A stretch of DNA of 64,000 nucleotides, from the NCBI GenBank assembly GCA_036877525.1, contig JAZGTH010000162.1:124001-188000 (forward strand). Direction: 5' to 3'. The notes under the pieces were generated by a model, which was given only the letters and a program-made list of their open reading frames with translations, was not told the DNA's origin and searched no databases. Source of the DNA: Chromobotia macracanthus (Eukaryota > Chordata > Actinopteri > Cypriniformes > Botiidae). The position numbers were made by a program, and so were the translations under genes. How positions within the stretch are numbered: the stretch's first letter is position 1; each line of letters begins with the position of its first letter. Shown piece by piece: positions 35,203-46,795 of this stretch.

Positions 35203-35957
35203 ACAAGCCAGAGGAGAACTGGCCCTACCAGTTGAGCCTGGTCTCTCCCAAGGCTTTTTTCCATCTACACATCATTGAAGTTTTGGTTCCTTGCCACTTT
35301 CACCCAGTTGAGCTTGCTTACTGGGAGACTGCTGACATTAAAGGGAATTTGTAAATTGTTAATATTGTTTTTAGCATAGTGATCTAACTATGATCCTAAA
35401 GACACTACTATTTCACTATTTCTTTTTCTCCCATTCTCTATTATTATGAAATGTTCAAATATTTTATGGTATTATTGCAAATCCCTTATACTCCTGTCCT
35501 ATAAAATTTTGTCTTCTTTATGTAAGCTGGAACAGCATATCTTGATTAATATGATACTTGTCATCTAGCATATTAATTCACTAAATGTCGCATAGTTTCA
35601 AAAGTACATATAGTCTGCAAACATTACCCTCTCATAGACCACTAAGATGAGCCTTTACACGTAATGACAGGTATTTCTAATGAACATCCATTTTTCAAAT
35701 GGTCTTAATGTGTTATCATCAGTTCAGTCAACTCTATATTCCTAAACCAATTACAATCTTAATATTCCTAATTGGTTTTACTAATATACATGTCTTTTTA
35801 ATAAACAATAAAAGTTTGTAAATAATACCATGTATTCTGTGTTTAATAATGTTTCTGTTTTTTGTGTTTTTATTTTCTATTATATGCAAAGCTGCTGAAA
35901 AAAATGCAACATTTGTAAAAAGCACTATATACTAAAATTGAATTTAATTAAATATTA
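35203..35957 (+). mobile_element. Fish interspersed repeat with 'CCTGGTCTCTCCCAAGG' head
   Basis: The head reads CAGAGGAGAACTGGCCCTAC, then GAGCCTGGTCTCTCCCAAGG and TTTGGTTCCTTGCCACT. The tail has GCAAAGCTGC and AAAAGCACTATATACTAAAA, matching the usual ending AAAGCGCTATATAAATAAA of this abundant fish repeat. It has no coding capacity. Its middle (35348-35672) is repeated in inverse orientation at 45206-45543, and a tail-end copy lies at 38625-39010 on the minus strand. The repeat class (SINE or LINE 3' end) is not settled here. Confidence 0.65.
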
Positions 35958-36028
35958 AATGGGAATACAGTTTCATTACTAATGCTCATGACGTATATTA
36001 GCCAAGACTTCACACTAGTCTTGGGAAG

Positions 36029-36030
<2 letters not shown>

Positions 36031-36061
<31 letters not shown>
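36031..36061 (+). repeat. Poly(T) run, 31 nt
   Basis: Uninterrupted T31. The lysine- and phenylalanine-run open frames across it are artefacts. Confidence 0.95.
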
Positions 36062-36062
<1 letters not shown>

Positions 36063-38624
36063 ATTTGCTCAGGGTATTTGGCAGAGCCGGTTTGGGCACT
36101 GGTTTTCCCGTCGGTGAGTGGAGGTGTGTGCTGGTTTGGACAAGTAATGTGTGTATCAGGTTCTGTTGGTTGGGTGTGGGTGTACCCTCACTTTCTCTTA
36201 GCATGAGAATGGGAGACTGGAATTTCATTTAGCAGAAATTATCACCAGTACAGAAAACTGACAAAGAGACAGAAACTCTCCTGAACTGTTAATCTTTATA
36301 AACCTGTTATAAAACTGGTCCACCCTTTATAAAAAAAATTTAAAACACACTGTGAAAAACAGCTGTTAGCATCCATTTTTTTAAACCACTGTTTTACAGT
36401 TTGATTTTTTTTGGGGGTTTAGGGATTAATATACACCTTTTTTTTTTGACAGTTTTAGACCTTTTGTAGATCAGCTTTTGTTCTGTGTAATCAGTCAATG
36501 TTTTTTTTTTTTTTTTTTTTTTATTTAGTAGTAGTTTATATAACACCGTATCCTTATTCTTGACTTGAGGAAGCGACTATTGTGTGACATCTGTATGAAT
36601 ATTCTCTTATTGATTCTATTTCTAGGCTTTATCGTAGTTTAGAGTATCTGCATTATCTCAGGATTTTATTATGATTGTCCACTTCGGCTTTGATAAATTT
36701 TACATTACTTAACTGTCTTTGACTGAAAGATTAAAACGATGCCAAACAATACAGGCATTTCTGACTCTGCGGTTTTGAGTTATCTGTCTGAAGAGAATGA
36801 GTTGGTGTGAATATAGATGCTCGTGCAGTTTTGATGTTGTCTGAAGGTCTTGCATGTAGGTGAATGGAAAACATGGCTGTCTGCATGCATATAGGCTGGT
36901 GTACGGTTGTAACGTCAGCAGTTTCAGGTATGCTCAACAGTTCTTAAAGTGTAGCCTCATGGGGAACTCCATGACCTACTGACCCCAAAAATGCTTTCTT
37001 GAGGTTTTCTTACAAGCAGCACTTACATTTCATCGGGTGGTGAAGTTGGCTTGCAGGGAGGTGTGGAAACCATCTATCAATTAGTGACCCGCAGGTTAGG
37101 GACATGATTGCTCTGATGTTTTACAGTTCCACAGTAGCTCTCAAACCCAGATTAAAGATATCAAGGTTGGCCACTCGATCGATGGCATTCTCTTATTTTG
37201 GCAAGCAGTGTTTGCAGAAGGTGATGGGCAGTTAGTTGATAAAACTCTTTATTTCTCTTTTTCACACATTGAATCATTGGGTAATGTGCTTAGGACTCTG
37301 CAGGTCATAAAACATGCATTAGTGTCTCACAGTTACACTTCAGCTTCTTAGGCTACCAGGGAATGTTGACTTAGTACTGCAAGCTGCATGTTCTAATGGT
37401 CTCGCTTTATGTTCCCAGTCAGACAGCAAAATCAAACTTTGACTTTTGTGGCTTTTAGTTCATGTCTATTAGCTTATTCATGTCTGTAATAATATATGCA
37501 ATAATATTAATTATAATTTACAGTTTGTTTGTTAATAAATTCTTAACAGATATATATGTGCAATAAAAAACAGCCTTTAACTTGGACCAAACTTGACCAA
37601 AAAATCGTCCAAAATTTTGATCTGTGAGGAGTGCCTCTTGTTGTGCATGAAAATCCCAGGAGATCAGCAGATGCTCAAAGCACCCTGTTGAAACTGCTTT
37701 GCTGGGCAGTGTTTTGAGACACCGGAGATCCTGTGGCCACTTTGTCTAATGATAACATTCTAACTGGTTCCATCCTGTACTTCACAAATATCCAGCTAAA
37801 ATCCCAGTCTTTAATATATTTAATCTGGGTACAGCATAATTGGTATAATGTCTATTAAGGGATTTTTTTTTCTCTTGCATTCAAAGCCATTTTTGTTTTT
37901 CAGTGCAACCTACTTGAAATTGTGCCTGAAAATTTTCTTTTGTTTTTAATCTCATCTTATTCTTGTAAAGATATCTTCTAGTTAAATGAGACAGAATGAT
38001 GGCCTTAAACGATAATGCTCTTCTGTCCGGGACACAGTGAAGGGTTGAGTGCCTCTGTTAAACCAAACTGAGCTTTAGAAAGGATCTGTACACATATACA
38101 TTTGAATAATTGAATTCAAGTTGTTTTGACCTTCAGACCTCAGCTTCTGAAATGCAGTGAGGAAACACATCCTCTCAACAGAAATTGACCAGACAGAAAT
38201 AAAAGTGAGATGTGAAAAAGTAAAATGAACTTTGTTAATTTTATAATGATATAGAAGTGGCTGCTAATAATGTGTTGGTGCAGTGTGAATCCATATTTTT
38301 TGTGTTACTCTTCTTCTTATCACTCATTTTTGTTTAGAAATATATTGTTCTATTATTATTCTATTATTGAATGCATTCAATAATATTACTATTATTGAAT
38401 GTAAATATTGTGCTATGGTCTGTTTATATTTGTCTGTATACATTTTTGCACTGATCTTTGGAGATACGTTAACCTCACATTTAAACTTAAAATGTTTGTA
38501 ACAGGTTTGGCAGAGAAAAATATTTGTTAAGCTATTAATATTTTATTTGAATAGATAATGTGATTTTTTTACAAGGCACACTGAACAATGATCTTGTTGG
38601 CATTTACTGTACTTTAGAATATGT
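36062..38624. other. Unassigned stretch with a T-run and a repeat scrap
   Basis: T22 at 36501-36522. At 37640-37720 the words AAAATCCCAGGAGATCAGCA and ATGCTCAAAGCACCCTG resemble part of a common fish DNA transposon, but no ends are visible. An ATTATTGAATG word is duplicated near 38355-38405. No gene recognised. Confidence 0.45.
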
Positions 38625-39010
38625 CACCTTTATTTATATTGTGCTTTATACAATACAGTTTGTTTCAAAGCAGCTTTTCAGTAAAGTTCATTAATTATGA
38701 TAGTACCATTAATTATCAATCTGTTAAAGCAACATCACATGCATTCAAATCTTTATTACCCTCATCTGGGAAAAGCTACTGTGTAAATAACAAAAACCTT
38801 CAAGTGGTTCATTTTGGATGGTAAAACCCTTTCAGAATTCATAGCTCAGCTATTGAGCTATAAACAGCTCTCCTAAGGAGTTCAATAACAGTGTTATTGT
38901 TGTAAAATCAACTATGGTGCATTTTGAAACAAATTCAAATCAACTGTTGAGCAGCTCTGCATAGAACAGTAATGTCATCATCCATCTTAATTCAGTTCAA
39001 AATTTGTTAT
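38625..39010 (-). mobile_element. Minus-strand copy of the 'AGCGCTATATAAAT' fish repeat
   Basis: The plus strand begins TTTATTTATATTGTGCTTTA, then ACAATACAGTTTGTTTCAAA and GCAGCTTTTCAGTAAA. In reverse this is the tail of the family found at 35203-35957. It continues with CAGCTCTGCATAGAACAGTA, ATGTCATCATCCATCTTAAT and TCAGTTCAA words typical of the family. The far edge is approximate. Confidence 0.6.
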
Positions 39011-40036
39011 CATCCAATGTCTGTAAGGCTCAGTCGGGGGAAGTTCTCCTAATGAACAGTGTGTTTCAGGATTTCAGGCTGCATCACAGGTTGTTTATCT
39101 TCCAGATAAGGATATAACTTTGCAAACTTTATGGTTGTATAGTACTTAAAACATTTTTGATTTGTTTTTACAACTGAAGAACATATTAAAATTATTTTTA
39201 GCATGCCACAGATGTTGTCACAAGCTTAAATTGCATTAAACCTGAATCTCTGTATAAAGTTAGGAGTTTTCACAAATGTGGCATTTTCATGGAACATAAG
39301 TTAGCTAATGTTGAGAAACTTAACATATTGATTCATTTTAACCCATTTTATTACAGTCCATTAACATAATGTAAGGACTGTTCGTCTTTGAGCAGGCAAG
39401 CTCTCTGGATGTGGCTCAGCAAACCCATTTACTAAAATAACAGTATACAATTGTGCTAACCTACTCCCAGAGTTACTTCCTCATTATGCAGACAAATATG
39501 TAATTCACTTACGTGCAATTTGATCTGAATAGGGGTGCTTTTAGATATTGTCCAGATGTTAGAGACATGAGGTGATGAAGCAGCATAGGCGTGAACAGCG
39601 TATGTGCGATATGTTATGACTCATGACGTATACTAAGTGGCCAGGAAGAGCAGGACTAGTGGTCATGATGTAAACTAGTGGCCACATGTGCTAAGTCATC
39701 CAGTTGGGCTTGATAAACGGCTATTCAAAGATCATCGTTTACATTTAACCTGGTTTTGTCCAAGTATTTTTATTTTTTTTTTTAATTAAAAAATGAAATA
39801 AAAATCTTATACCCCACAACTCTGAAACTGAGCGATTAGTTCCCCTTCTTAAATGCAAGTGGATAGATCTTTTGTCACAATGCACTACTTAGTTTTCAAT
39901 GCATTTGTCCATCCATGCATAAGAAAAATATCAAGAATATATCCTTTTCATTTATTATTGATAAAATTACCATATTTGCTTTAAATGGTCCTTGACATTT
40001 CCTTAGTTGGGGCGACAAGGTAAGAAGGAAGAATAA
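39011..40036. other. Unassigned stretch
   Basis: Unique-looking AT-rich sequence. No gene or named repeat. Confidence 0.4.
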
Positions 40037-40086
40037 AAAAAAGGTTTAAAAAAAAAAAAAAAAAAAAATAAAAAAAAAATAAATAA

Positions 40087-40127
<41 letters not shown>

Positions 40128-40268
40128 TATATATAAAATATATCTACAATCTGAGCGGTAAATCTTTACCCGTTTTTTTTTTTTTTCTTTTTTTTTTTTT
40201 ATTTTTTTCTCCTTCATTTTTTTAAAAATTTTCATTTTTTATTTTTTTTTTTTTTTTTTTTTTTTTTT

Positions 40269-40320
<52 letters not shown>
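40037..40320. repeat. A-tract/T-tract fold-back
   Basis: About 85 bp of almost pure A (40047-40123) is followed by a (TA)n patch and a small perfect palindrome GGTAAATCTTTACC (40157-40170). About 145 bp of almost pure T follow (40172-40320). The two arms can pair over most of their length around the palindrome. Phe- and Lys-rich open frames here are artefacts. Homopolymers this long are error-prone in sequencing, so the true lengths are uncertain. Confidence 0.85.
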
Positions 40321-40323
<3 letters not shown>

Positions 40324-40856
40324 CTTAATATTATTTATACATTATTTGTAAAACATTGTCCATTTATTTAATTTTTTCTGTCAATTTAACACAGTACTTT
40401 AAGTATCAATTACAGTGTGAAATTAATGTAAAGTATTTTGCCAGCCTAGTTTGCAGTAGTAACCTGCATTGATTACAGTTTTTCATGTTACAGTAATATA
40501 TGTTTCTTTTTGCCTGTTGAAGTGACTACTTCTGGTCTTTTCTTTTTCATTCATTGGTAGCTGATGGATGCAAGTGTTTCTTCAACTTTAGATTTTATAA
40601 GGTGAAAACGTTGAAACGCTTTGCATTTGTTGTTTATTTCTAGTAAATTATATTACTAGTATACTCGATAATACTACCCTTTACAAAAAAACAAAAAGCA
40701 TCACAGAAATTCAAATGGTTATAATGGTTTATTTACAATGGTTTTGTAACAGTTTTAATTGAAACTATAATGGTCTCTGTGGATTTTACTGGTACTGTGT
40801 GTTGGGTTTTGTTGTTGGGACTTGTATTACTTGGTGGGGACCAACAGAACACCATT
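40321..40856. other. Unassigned stretch
   Basis: Nothing recognised. Confidence 0.4.
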
Positions 40857-41130
40857 GGAGCAATTGTGGCCTACTGGTCGGACTTGTGACTAGGAGGTTG
40901 CTCGTTTAATTCCCAATGCCAGAAAACAACTGGTGTACCCCTGAGCAAGGCATCCTGCCACAGTGAATACCAGATGATGCCCACTGCCCCAAGTTTCTGT
41001 TCATGTTTTTCAGTGTGTGTGTTACAACTCACTACTCCAATGTGTGTACACTTTAACTGGATGGATAAAATACAAGGATTACATAAATATGGGTTACCAT
41101 ACTTGAATTGCCATACCTTTCACTTCACTA
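40857..41130 (+). mobile_element. tRNA-derived SINE (copy 3)
   Basis: Opens CAATTGTGGCCTACTGGTCG, with a B-box-like GGTTGCTCGTTTAATTCCC, then CCCTGAGCAAGGCATCCTG. It has a GTGTGTGT-containing middle and TATGGGTTACCATACTTG, and ends CCTTTCACTTCACT. Same family as 1834-2090. Confidence 0.75.
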
Positions 41131-42129
41131 AATCCTAGTAGAATAATACCAAAAACACAGAGTTTTTACTGGTAAATAGTTTGTATTGGTTCTGTAGTGA
41201 AACTATTAGCATTTTTGCAATGGTTTCTATTGCTATTTTCAGTAGGGTAACACGATGATGACAAATGTATTACAGTTTGGACAAAATAAATGTCAAAGAG
41301 ACCTGGGGAGTAAAATTCACCATGCCTCTACCCTGAGGTTACACAACAATTGAACTCAGACAAACAATTAAACCAGATCTGGGATGGTAATTTAAACCAT
41401 GTCCCTGTGCAATACAACCGGCTTTGCTGGTCTTTTAAAGCTTTCAGGCTTATTTAACTGGTCTCATAGCAAACCGATTCAAAGTGTTTCTCAGCAGGGA
41501 TGGCCTCAACTGCACTCACCTAGGTGCTGGATGTTTCCCTGATATGAAAATATTCCAAAACTCTGTTTGGTTTTGTGTTCTCTTAGCTTTCATGTGCAGA
41601 TTGCTTAGGGATAAGATGTTGTATACAAGGCTTGAACATTGAATGAAACTGGGCGTTGTTCATAGATTGTCAGAGATGAAATGCTAGAGCTGGCAGTGTT
41701 GGTGTTTATATGTTGACATCTGTGCTGTAGCTTATTACGTGTAGCAGTCCTCTGACCGCCAGTATGGTCGTTGGCTTTAATAGACTCCACTATTCTGTAT
41801 ATGGATCATTAACAAACCACTAACAGCTCTTGTGGGGGTCTGAGGTTAGAAAGTAGAGAGAGTTATGAGACATGTACAACAGCAAAATGCATGTGTAAAA
41901 TGTTCAGTACAGCATCCTAAAGAGCGTCTGATATGACAGCTCTTGACAGTGCAATAAAACTTTGGAGAATAAATAGAATTTGTTTGGCCAAAAATTACAA
42001 TTCTTTCATTTAATCACATTCATGTCATACCAATCCTTACAGCTCACAATATACTACTAAATAATAATCACAGGACCTGCTTACTGCTTTTGTTTTATGA
42101 AAAGCACTGTCAGGCTTTACTGAGAACAG
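41131..42129. other. Unassigned stretch
   Basis: No gene recognised. A faint MITE-like piece lies at 41985-42030. Confidence 0.4.
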
Positions 42130-42319
42130 AAAGCGTCTCCGGTTACGTTAAAACAGTTCCCTGAGAGGAACGTATTTTCGTCAGCTTGGCGCTTGGGAAT
42201 ATACCCACTACGCCACGTTAAAGGTCACCCACTACGCCAAGGAGGAAGGACTGCCCCAAATGCTGTGAAGCATTGGCACAAAAACATCAGGGGCAGACTT
42301 AGACTTGTCAATCCAGGAG

Positions 42320-43260
42320 GACCTAAGTGCCTGGAGTTGAATTCAAGTCTAAGCTGTAAAATCTAATCAATTTTTTTGGGCGGACTAGCTTGTCACAGCA
42401 CAAATATCCTTTAAGCTTTTGACAGAGCTTTATATGATGCTACACCCCTGGTACAATGGGCTCTTTGTGCCCAAAGGTGACTGATCCACAGGCTCTCATA
42501 AGACAGGGTAATAGCTGTGTGCCCCAATGAGATAAGCAATGCCTAATAAATGCTTATCCCGGTTGCAGCCACAAAAACAGACTAAGAGCCGAGAAGTCTT
42601 ATGCCACTGGCCTGACGGTGGACATAAGTCGTCAAAGCTCTAACTCAACACAGTAAGTGAAGACTTTCCTGATCCGCACTCAAATACGGAGAACAGAAGG
42701 CTTGAAGTACCAGCGGGTAACCAGCGCAGTGGGCACCTGAGGGATGTGGTCTGGTCTGTGGTGAAAAATGGCTTAAAGCCAGGGGCATATCCAAACAGGC
42801 AGGGTCTACTGATGGAGTTTGCAGATCCCTTTCCCTTTTGAGCGATGTAAGAGCTAAAAAGTGGAACCATCTGTCAGGAACTTATCTAACTCTAAATCTG
42901 ACTCTAGGGGCACAGATGGAGCCCAAGATAAACCCCTAAGGTGGGACCCCAAGAAGGGACCCCAATGTGACAAAGGCCTCAGCCGACTGGCAGCATGCAG
43001 AAATTGAGACAAGGATGTCTCCCAATAAAGGCTCCATTGACAGGTTTCCAACCCTGCAGAGAAGGGCTCTTGGAGAAGCTCCAGTGCTGAACCAACAGGG
43101 CAGTGCACCTGGTCAACATGGTGTCGGCACACCATGACACAAGGAGCTGCTACTTCAGGGCATACAATTCCTAGTAGATGAAGCTCTGGAACTCAGAATG
43201 GTCTCTACAACCTAGGTTGAGAGATCAGAACTTGAGACCCATAGTTTCTAAATCTTGGCT
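42320..43260 (-). pseudogene. DIRS tyrosine recombinase relic (C)
   Basis: DIRS elements integrate with a tyrosine recombinase instead of a DDE integrase. Minus-strand blocks in order: CPVGSALELLQEPFSAGLET near 43095-43040 (N-terminal, core-binding region), GLSWAPSVPLESD and ELDKFLT near 42925-42875, and RFYSLDLNSTPGT near 42345-42305, which carries the catalytic Tyr. The segment that should hold the first catalytic Arg, and the H-x-x-R box, cannot be read in any continuous frame. Several frameshifts are present. Its nearest relative in the window is the better-preserved copy at 54640-55580. Confidence 0.75.
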
Positions 43261-43394
43261 GGGGTAAAAAGATCGACCCCCAAACCTGAGACAGAAGATT
43301 CCTCTGGACTGGGAACTCCCAAGGGACGTCCAGGAGAATCATTATGTCTGAGAACCATTGGGTCAGCCAGAATGGTGCTCAGAAGTAGACCAAC

Positions 43395-44335
43395 TTGGTC
43401 CTGGTGAACCCTGGACTTCACTTAGTCATCTGCTCCCAGATTTGCAACTCCTTCGCTCTGACGGAGAGCAGCCTGGTCTCTGCCCAAAGAAAGGATCTGC
43501 TGCACCAGCCTGAACAGGGCCACGAATGCAGCCCTTTTGGTTATGCAGACCACAGTGGTGTTGTCCCGTATGGACTAAGAAGTGTTGGCCCTTGAGGTGT
43601 GGGAGGAAGTGTTTCAGAACCAGAAACACTACCCTCATTTCTCCAAGCAGTTATGTTAGAGATAAGGGCCTTTCACCAACTACAGACTGGACAACCATCA
43701 AGAACCGCACCCCAGCCTATGAGGAAAGTGTCCATCATAAGAATCCTGTGACGGTATAATGCTCCTAGAGTGGGACCCAAGGTGACCAGGGTCTGAGCCA
43801 TAGGAAGGGTACGAAGCCCTCAGCGCGTAACCCTTATCACCCTTAGCGGGTGGATTAACCCATCCTTCCTTAGCCAGAACTGAAACAATCTCATGTGCAG
43901 CAGGCCCAACGGAATCACATTGGCCACTGCTGCCATGAGTCCTAACAGCCTCTGAACCTGGAGGACTGTCAGGTGCCGGCCTAGCCAATGCTGCCCATAG
44001 CAGCAAGGATCAACTTCACATGTGCAGAGACAATTGTGCCCGCATCATAGTGGAGTCCCAAATTACCCCTAAAGTAGTTCTCTGGACAGTCAGAAAGCAT
44101 ACTCTTTTTGGGGTAAGTGTCCTCCAAAGGAGCCAGGGGCTCCATCCACGCCCCCTGGGAAGGTGCGAGGCAGAGCCAGGTAAAAGGAAGGAAGCACTCT
44201 ATTGGTAAGCTTTGTCCCCCAAAGCACCTGAGAAACTTCCCTACATTCTGGCAAAATCTCGATGTGAAAGTGTCACGTCCTTCAGATTGTCCTATCGTGA
44301 CAAACCAGTCCCTGCTGACTGAATTTGACACACAA
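43395..44335 (-). pseudogene. DIRS reverse transcriptase C-terminus and RNase H relic (C)
   Basis: Reading down the minus strand from 44335, a piece with WDSTMMRAQLSL corresponds to the region after the reverse transcriptase active site. Next come VQRLLGLMAAVANVIPLGLL and MRLFQFWL, the linker always seen before RNase H in fish DIRS. Then WGAVLDGCPV and VFLVLKHFLPHLKGQH mark RNase H. Frames switch at least four times. The reverse transcriptase active-site box is not found. The 102-, 116- and 70-codon frames here are pieces of this relic in different phases. Confidence 0.75.
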
Positions 44336-44664
44336 TCTGCTTAGTGTCAACATCTTGAATCTGCATTTTTGGAGATTTGGCGCAACCCCCCGTCCTTTTG
44401 GGGGACTGTAAAATATCAGCTGTAAAAGCATAGATCTCTCATGTAAAGGGAACATTCTATTACCCCTTTCGCCAAGAGAGCCCAGAAACCGCTAAACCCA
44501 ACACTAAATGCTGCTCTCCTACTACTACAGTCTGCAAAATGCCATTGAAATAGTTGGATGGACTTTAAACAAGTCAGCCTGGTCATGCCTGCAAAACTGC
44601 TATAGTGTGCAAAAGGGACCCACTAGCCTGACCCACATATTAGTTATATGTATGTAATTTGTAT

Positions 44665-44733
44665 GTGTATATACATAATATAAAAATATATATATATATT
44701 TTATATATATATTTTATATATATATATATAAAA
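44665..44733 (+). repeat. (TA)n palindromic tract
   Basis: Mixed TATATA and TTTTATATA words, about 69 bp, inside DIRS C next to the gag relic. It is self-complementary. Confidence 0.85.
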
Positions 44734-44744
44734 TTAAGCAAAAA

Positions 44745-44930
44745 TCTTGCTGCAAACCCCACGAGTGCAGCATCCGCTCTGCCTCGGCAGAAGAAACTCA
44801 ACCCGAGTGGGCGAGCTGCCCGTCCCATCTGAATTGAATCCAATTCACACTGAGGGCAGTTAGCTAGCGTGCTCCGCTCCCAAACAAACCACACACATAT
44901 CGTGTCACCTGCCGTGATACAGCGGGGGTG
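44745..44930 (-). pseudogene. DIRS gag-like ORF1 relic (C)
   Basis: On the minus strand a CVVCLGAEH-type motif is readable near 44895-44870 (as VWFVWERSTL in a neighbouring phase). The SSAEAERMLHSWGLQ block follows near 44805-44760. The bases closely follow fragment A (shared GTGCTCCGCTCCCA and ACCCCACGAGTGCAGC). Only about 60 codons of gag remain before the (TA)n tract interrupts it. Confidence 0.7.
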
Positions 44931-44964
44931 GGGTTTTTTACTAAAACTTTTTTTTTTTAGAAGT

Positions 44965-44968
<4 letters not shown>

Positions 44969-45036
<68 letters not shown>
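44969..45036 (+). repeat. Compound (CA)16(TA)18 microsatellite
   Basis: An uninterrupted CA array passes directly into an uninterrupted TA array. It lies in the DIRS leader just upstream (in plus coordinates) of the CTTCTGCTTTCTGAATACTA block shared with fragment A, which lacks this array. Confidence 0.95.
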
Positions 45037-45038
<2 letters not shown>

Positions 45039-45205
45039 GTATGTTCTCTTCTGCTTTCTGAATACTAGCTGCTTCCTAGTGCTAATATCTTTTTTCTCTC
45101 TCTTAGACCTGAATAACGTGCAGACAACAGGCTTCCTTCAGACTTGAAGCTAATGACGTAGTTGCAGGCGCCTTTTAAAGGCATTGTGGTGCGCAATGCT
45201 ACGTC

Positions 45206-45543
45206 ACCTGTCATTTCGTGTAAATGCTTACCTTAGTGGTCTATGAGAGGGTAATGTATTCAGACTATATGTGCTTTTGAAACTATGTGACATTTAGTGA
45301 ATTAATATGCTAGATGACGTATCATATTAAGCAAGATATGCTGTTCCAGTTTACACAGAGATGACGCTTATAAAGAAGATACAATTTTATAGGACAGGAT
45401 TATAAGGGATTTGCAATTATACCATAAAATATCTGAACATTTATTAATGATAGAGAATAGGATAAAACGAAATAGTGAAAAAGTAGAATCTTTAGGACTG
45501 TAGTTAGATTGTTATGCTAAAAGCAATATTAACAATTTAAAAA
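45206..45543 (-). mobile_element. Inverted partial copy of the repeat at 35203-35957
   Basis: Matches the reverse complement of 35348-35672 over about 325 bp. Shared words include TTAGTGGTCTATGAGAGGGT, ATTAATATGCTAGATGAC, AGATATGCTGTTCCAG and GGGATTTGCAATTAT. It starts exactly where DIRS C stops, so one interrupts the other. Confidence 0.85.
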
Positions 45544-45765
45544 ACCTAAGCCAAGTTAAACACCAGATAATCTAATATTCAGAATATTAGATAAAGCAGC
45601 TTCGCCTTTCACCACGTCATGCTGCATTCAAGCCCATCTGCCCTCTCTGTATACATTATCATATAACACACAAACAAACTAAACTAATGTAAAATATAAG
45701 TACTGTACCTATCGCTGTTTAAAAAACAAGATCCTGCAGTGAGGGGCCACAGGCATAAACTTCTA

Positions 45766-46030
45766 GGGTCAGGTATAGTGACCCATACTCAGAATTTCTC
45801 CTCTGAATTTGACCCATCCAGTTAGTGCACACACATTGGAGTAGTGAGTTGGGAACTCACACACACTGCAAACCATGAACACACACCTGGAGTAGTGGGC
45901 AGCACCGTAGCATCTGGGGGGGAAGGTGCCTTGATCAAGGACACCTCAGTTTCCGCTGGTATTGGGAATCAAACTAACAACCTTCTGGTTACAAGTCTGA
46001 CTCTCTAACCAATTGGCCACAACTGCCCCC
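45766..46030 (-). mobile_element. tRNA-derived SINE (copy 4, minus strand)
   Basis: In reverse it shows the B-box-like region around GGTTGTTAGTTTGATTCCC, then AACTGAGGTGTCCTTGATCA, a GTGTGTGT middle, GGGTCAAATTCAGAGG and GTATGGGTCACTATACCTG. Same family as 1834-2090. Confidence 0.75.
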
Positions 46031-46504
46031 ACAACTGTTAGGTTAGTTAAACTGACATCATGGTCATAGGTAACTATCTAGATAACACCACATAAGATTT
46101 ACTGGCACAGAAAGTCTGAAGTTACTGTAGGTAACTCTTTGAGGTCTGAGGTTTGCTCTATAAATGTTGTGGGACCACACACTTGCAGTGTGTTGGATTG
46201 TCTGCGTTCACATAGATCATGATTGTGGTGTAATGCTTTCCAGGTTGGCTAAGCCCAGCAGTATTGTTCGATTCAGAAAAGCATACGTTTTCCTATGTGG
46301 TCTGATTGTGTGGCTAAAGGTCAGGTGGTATATTTCTGCAGGCTGTCACAGGTTGACACCACCCGCCCCACACTGCTGCTGAGCCACCCCAATGCCACAA
46401 GTTTTACAGCTTATGCCCCAGATAATCTGCCTCCAGTTCCAAATCTTCAGTGTTCTTGCACCTGGACCTGCTCTCTCTCTTTCCCTCTTTTTCTATCACA
46501 CACA
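46031..46504. other. Unassigned stretch
   Basis: No gene or repeat recognised. Confidence 0.4.
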
Positions 46505-46795
46505 TTCACTGGTTTTCTTTTTTTTTTACGGGGACATTCCACAGATGTAATGGCTTTTATACTGCACAAGCTGAATATTCTATCCCCTACCCGCACCCCC
46601 CCCCCAAAACTCCCCCACCCAAAAAAAAAATTTTTTTTTTTTTAGATTTTCAAAAAAGATCATTCTGTATGATTTATTTGTTTCCTTATGGGGACCTCAA
46701 AAATGTCCCCAAAAAGTCAAAATTTACTGGTATTACTATACTTGTGCAGACATTTGGTTCCCACAATCTAGTAAATACCAGTACACACACACACG
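46505..46795 (+). repeat. GGGGAC-type cyprinid interspersed repeat with homopolymers
   Basis: Words match the family: ACGGGGACATTCCACAGATG, then TAATGGCTTTTATACTG, CTGAATATTCTATCCCC, GGGGACCTCAAAAATGTCCC, TTTACTGGTATTACTATACT and TGGTTCCCACAATCTAG. At 46598-46642 lies a C-run, A-run and T-run series where the family normally has CCTAACCCTAACC words. Confidence 0.7.

Larger units (their letters stand above)
42130..45205 (-). mobile_element. DIRS retrotransposon C, decayed but with most domains
   Basis: Read on the minus strand from 45205: leader (CAGGCGCCTTTTAAAGGCAT block), gag relic (44745-44930), a non-coding gap, reverse transcriptase tail and RNase H (43395-44335), then tyrosine recombinase (42320-43260). 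The 3' terminal region at 42136-42240 has GTTCCCTGAGAGGAACG and CCCACTACGCCA words. This order matches fish DIRS elements. At its 5' edge it is cut by a different repeat (45206-45543). Many stops and shifts make it non-functional. Confidence 0.8.

Noticed and set aside
39981..40235. Phe/Lys-rich open frame
   Set aside because: A translation of homopolymer A and T tracts.
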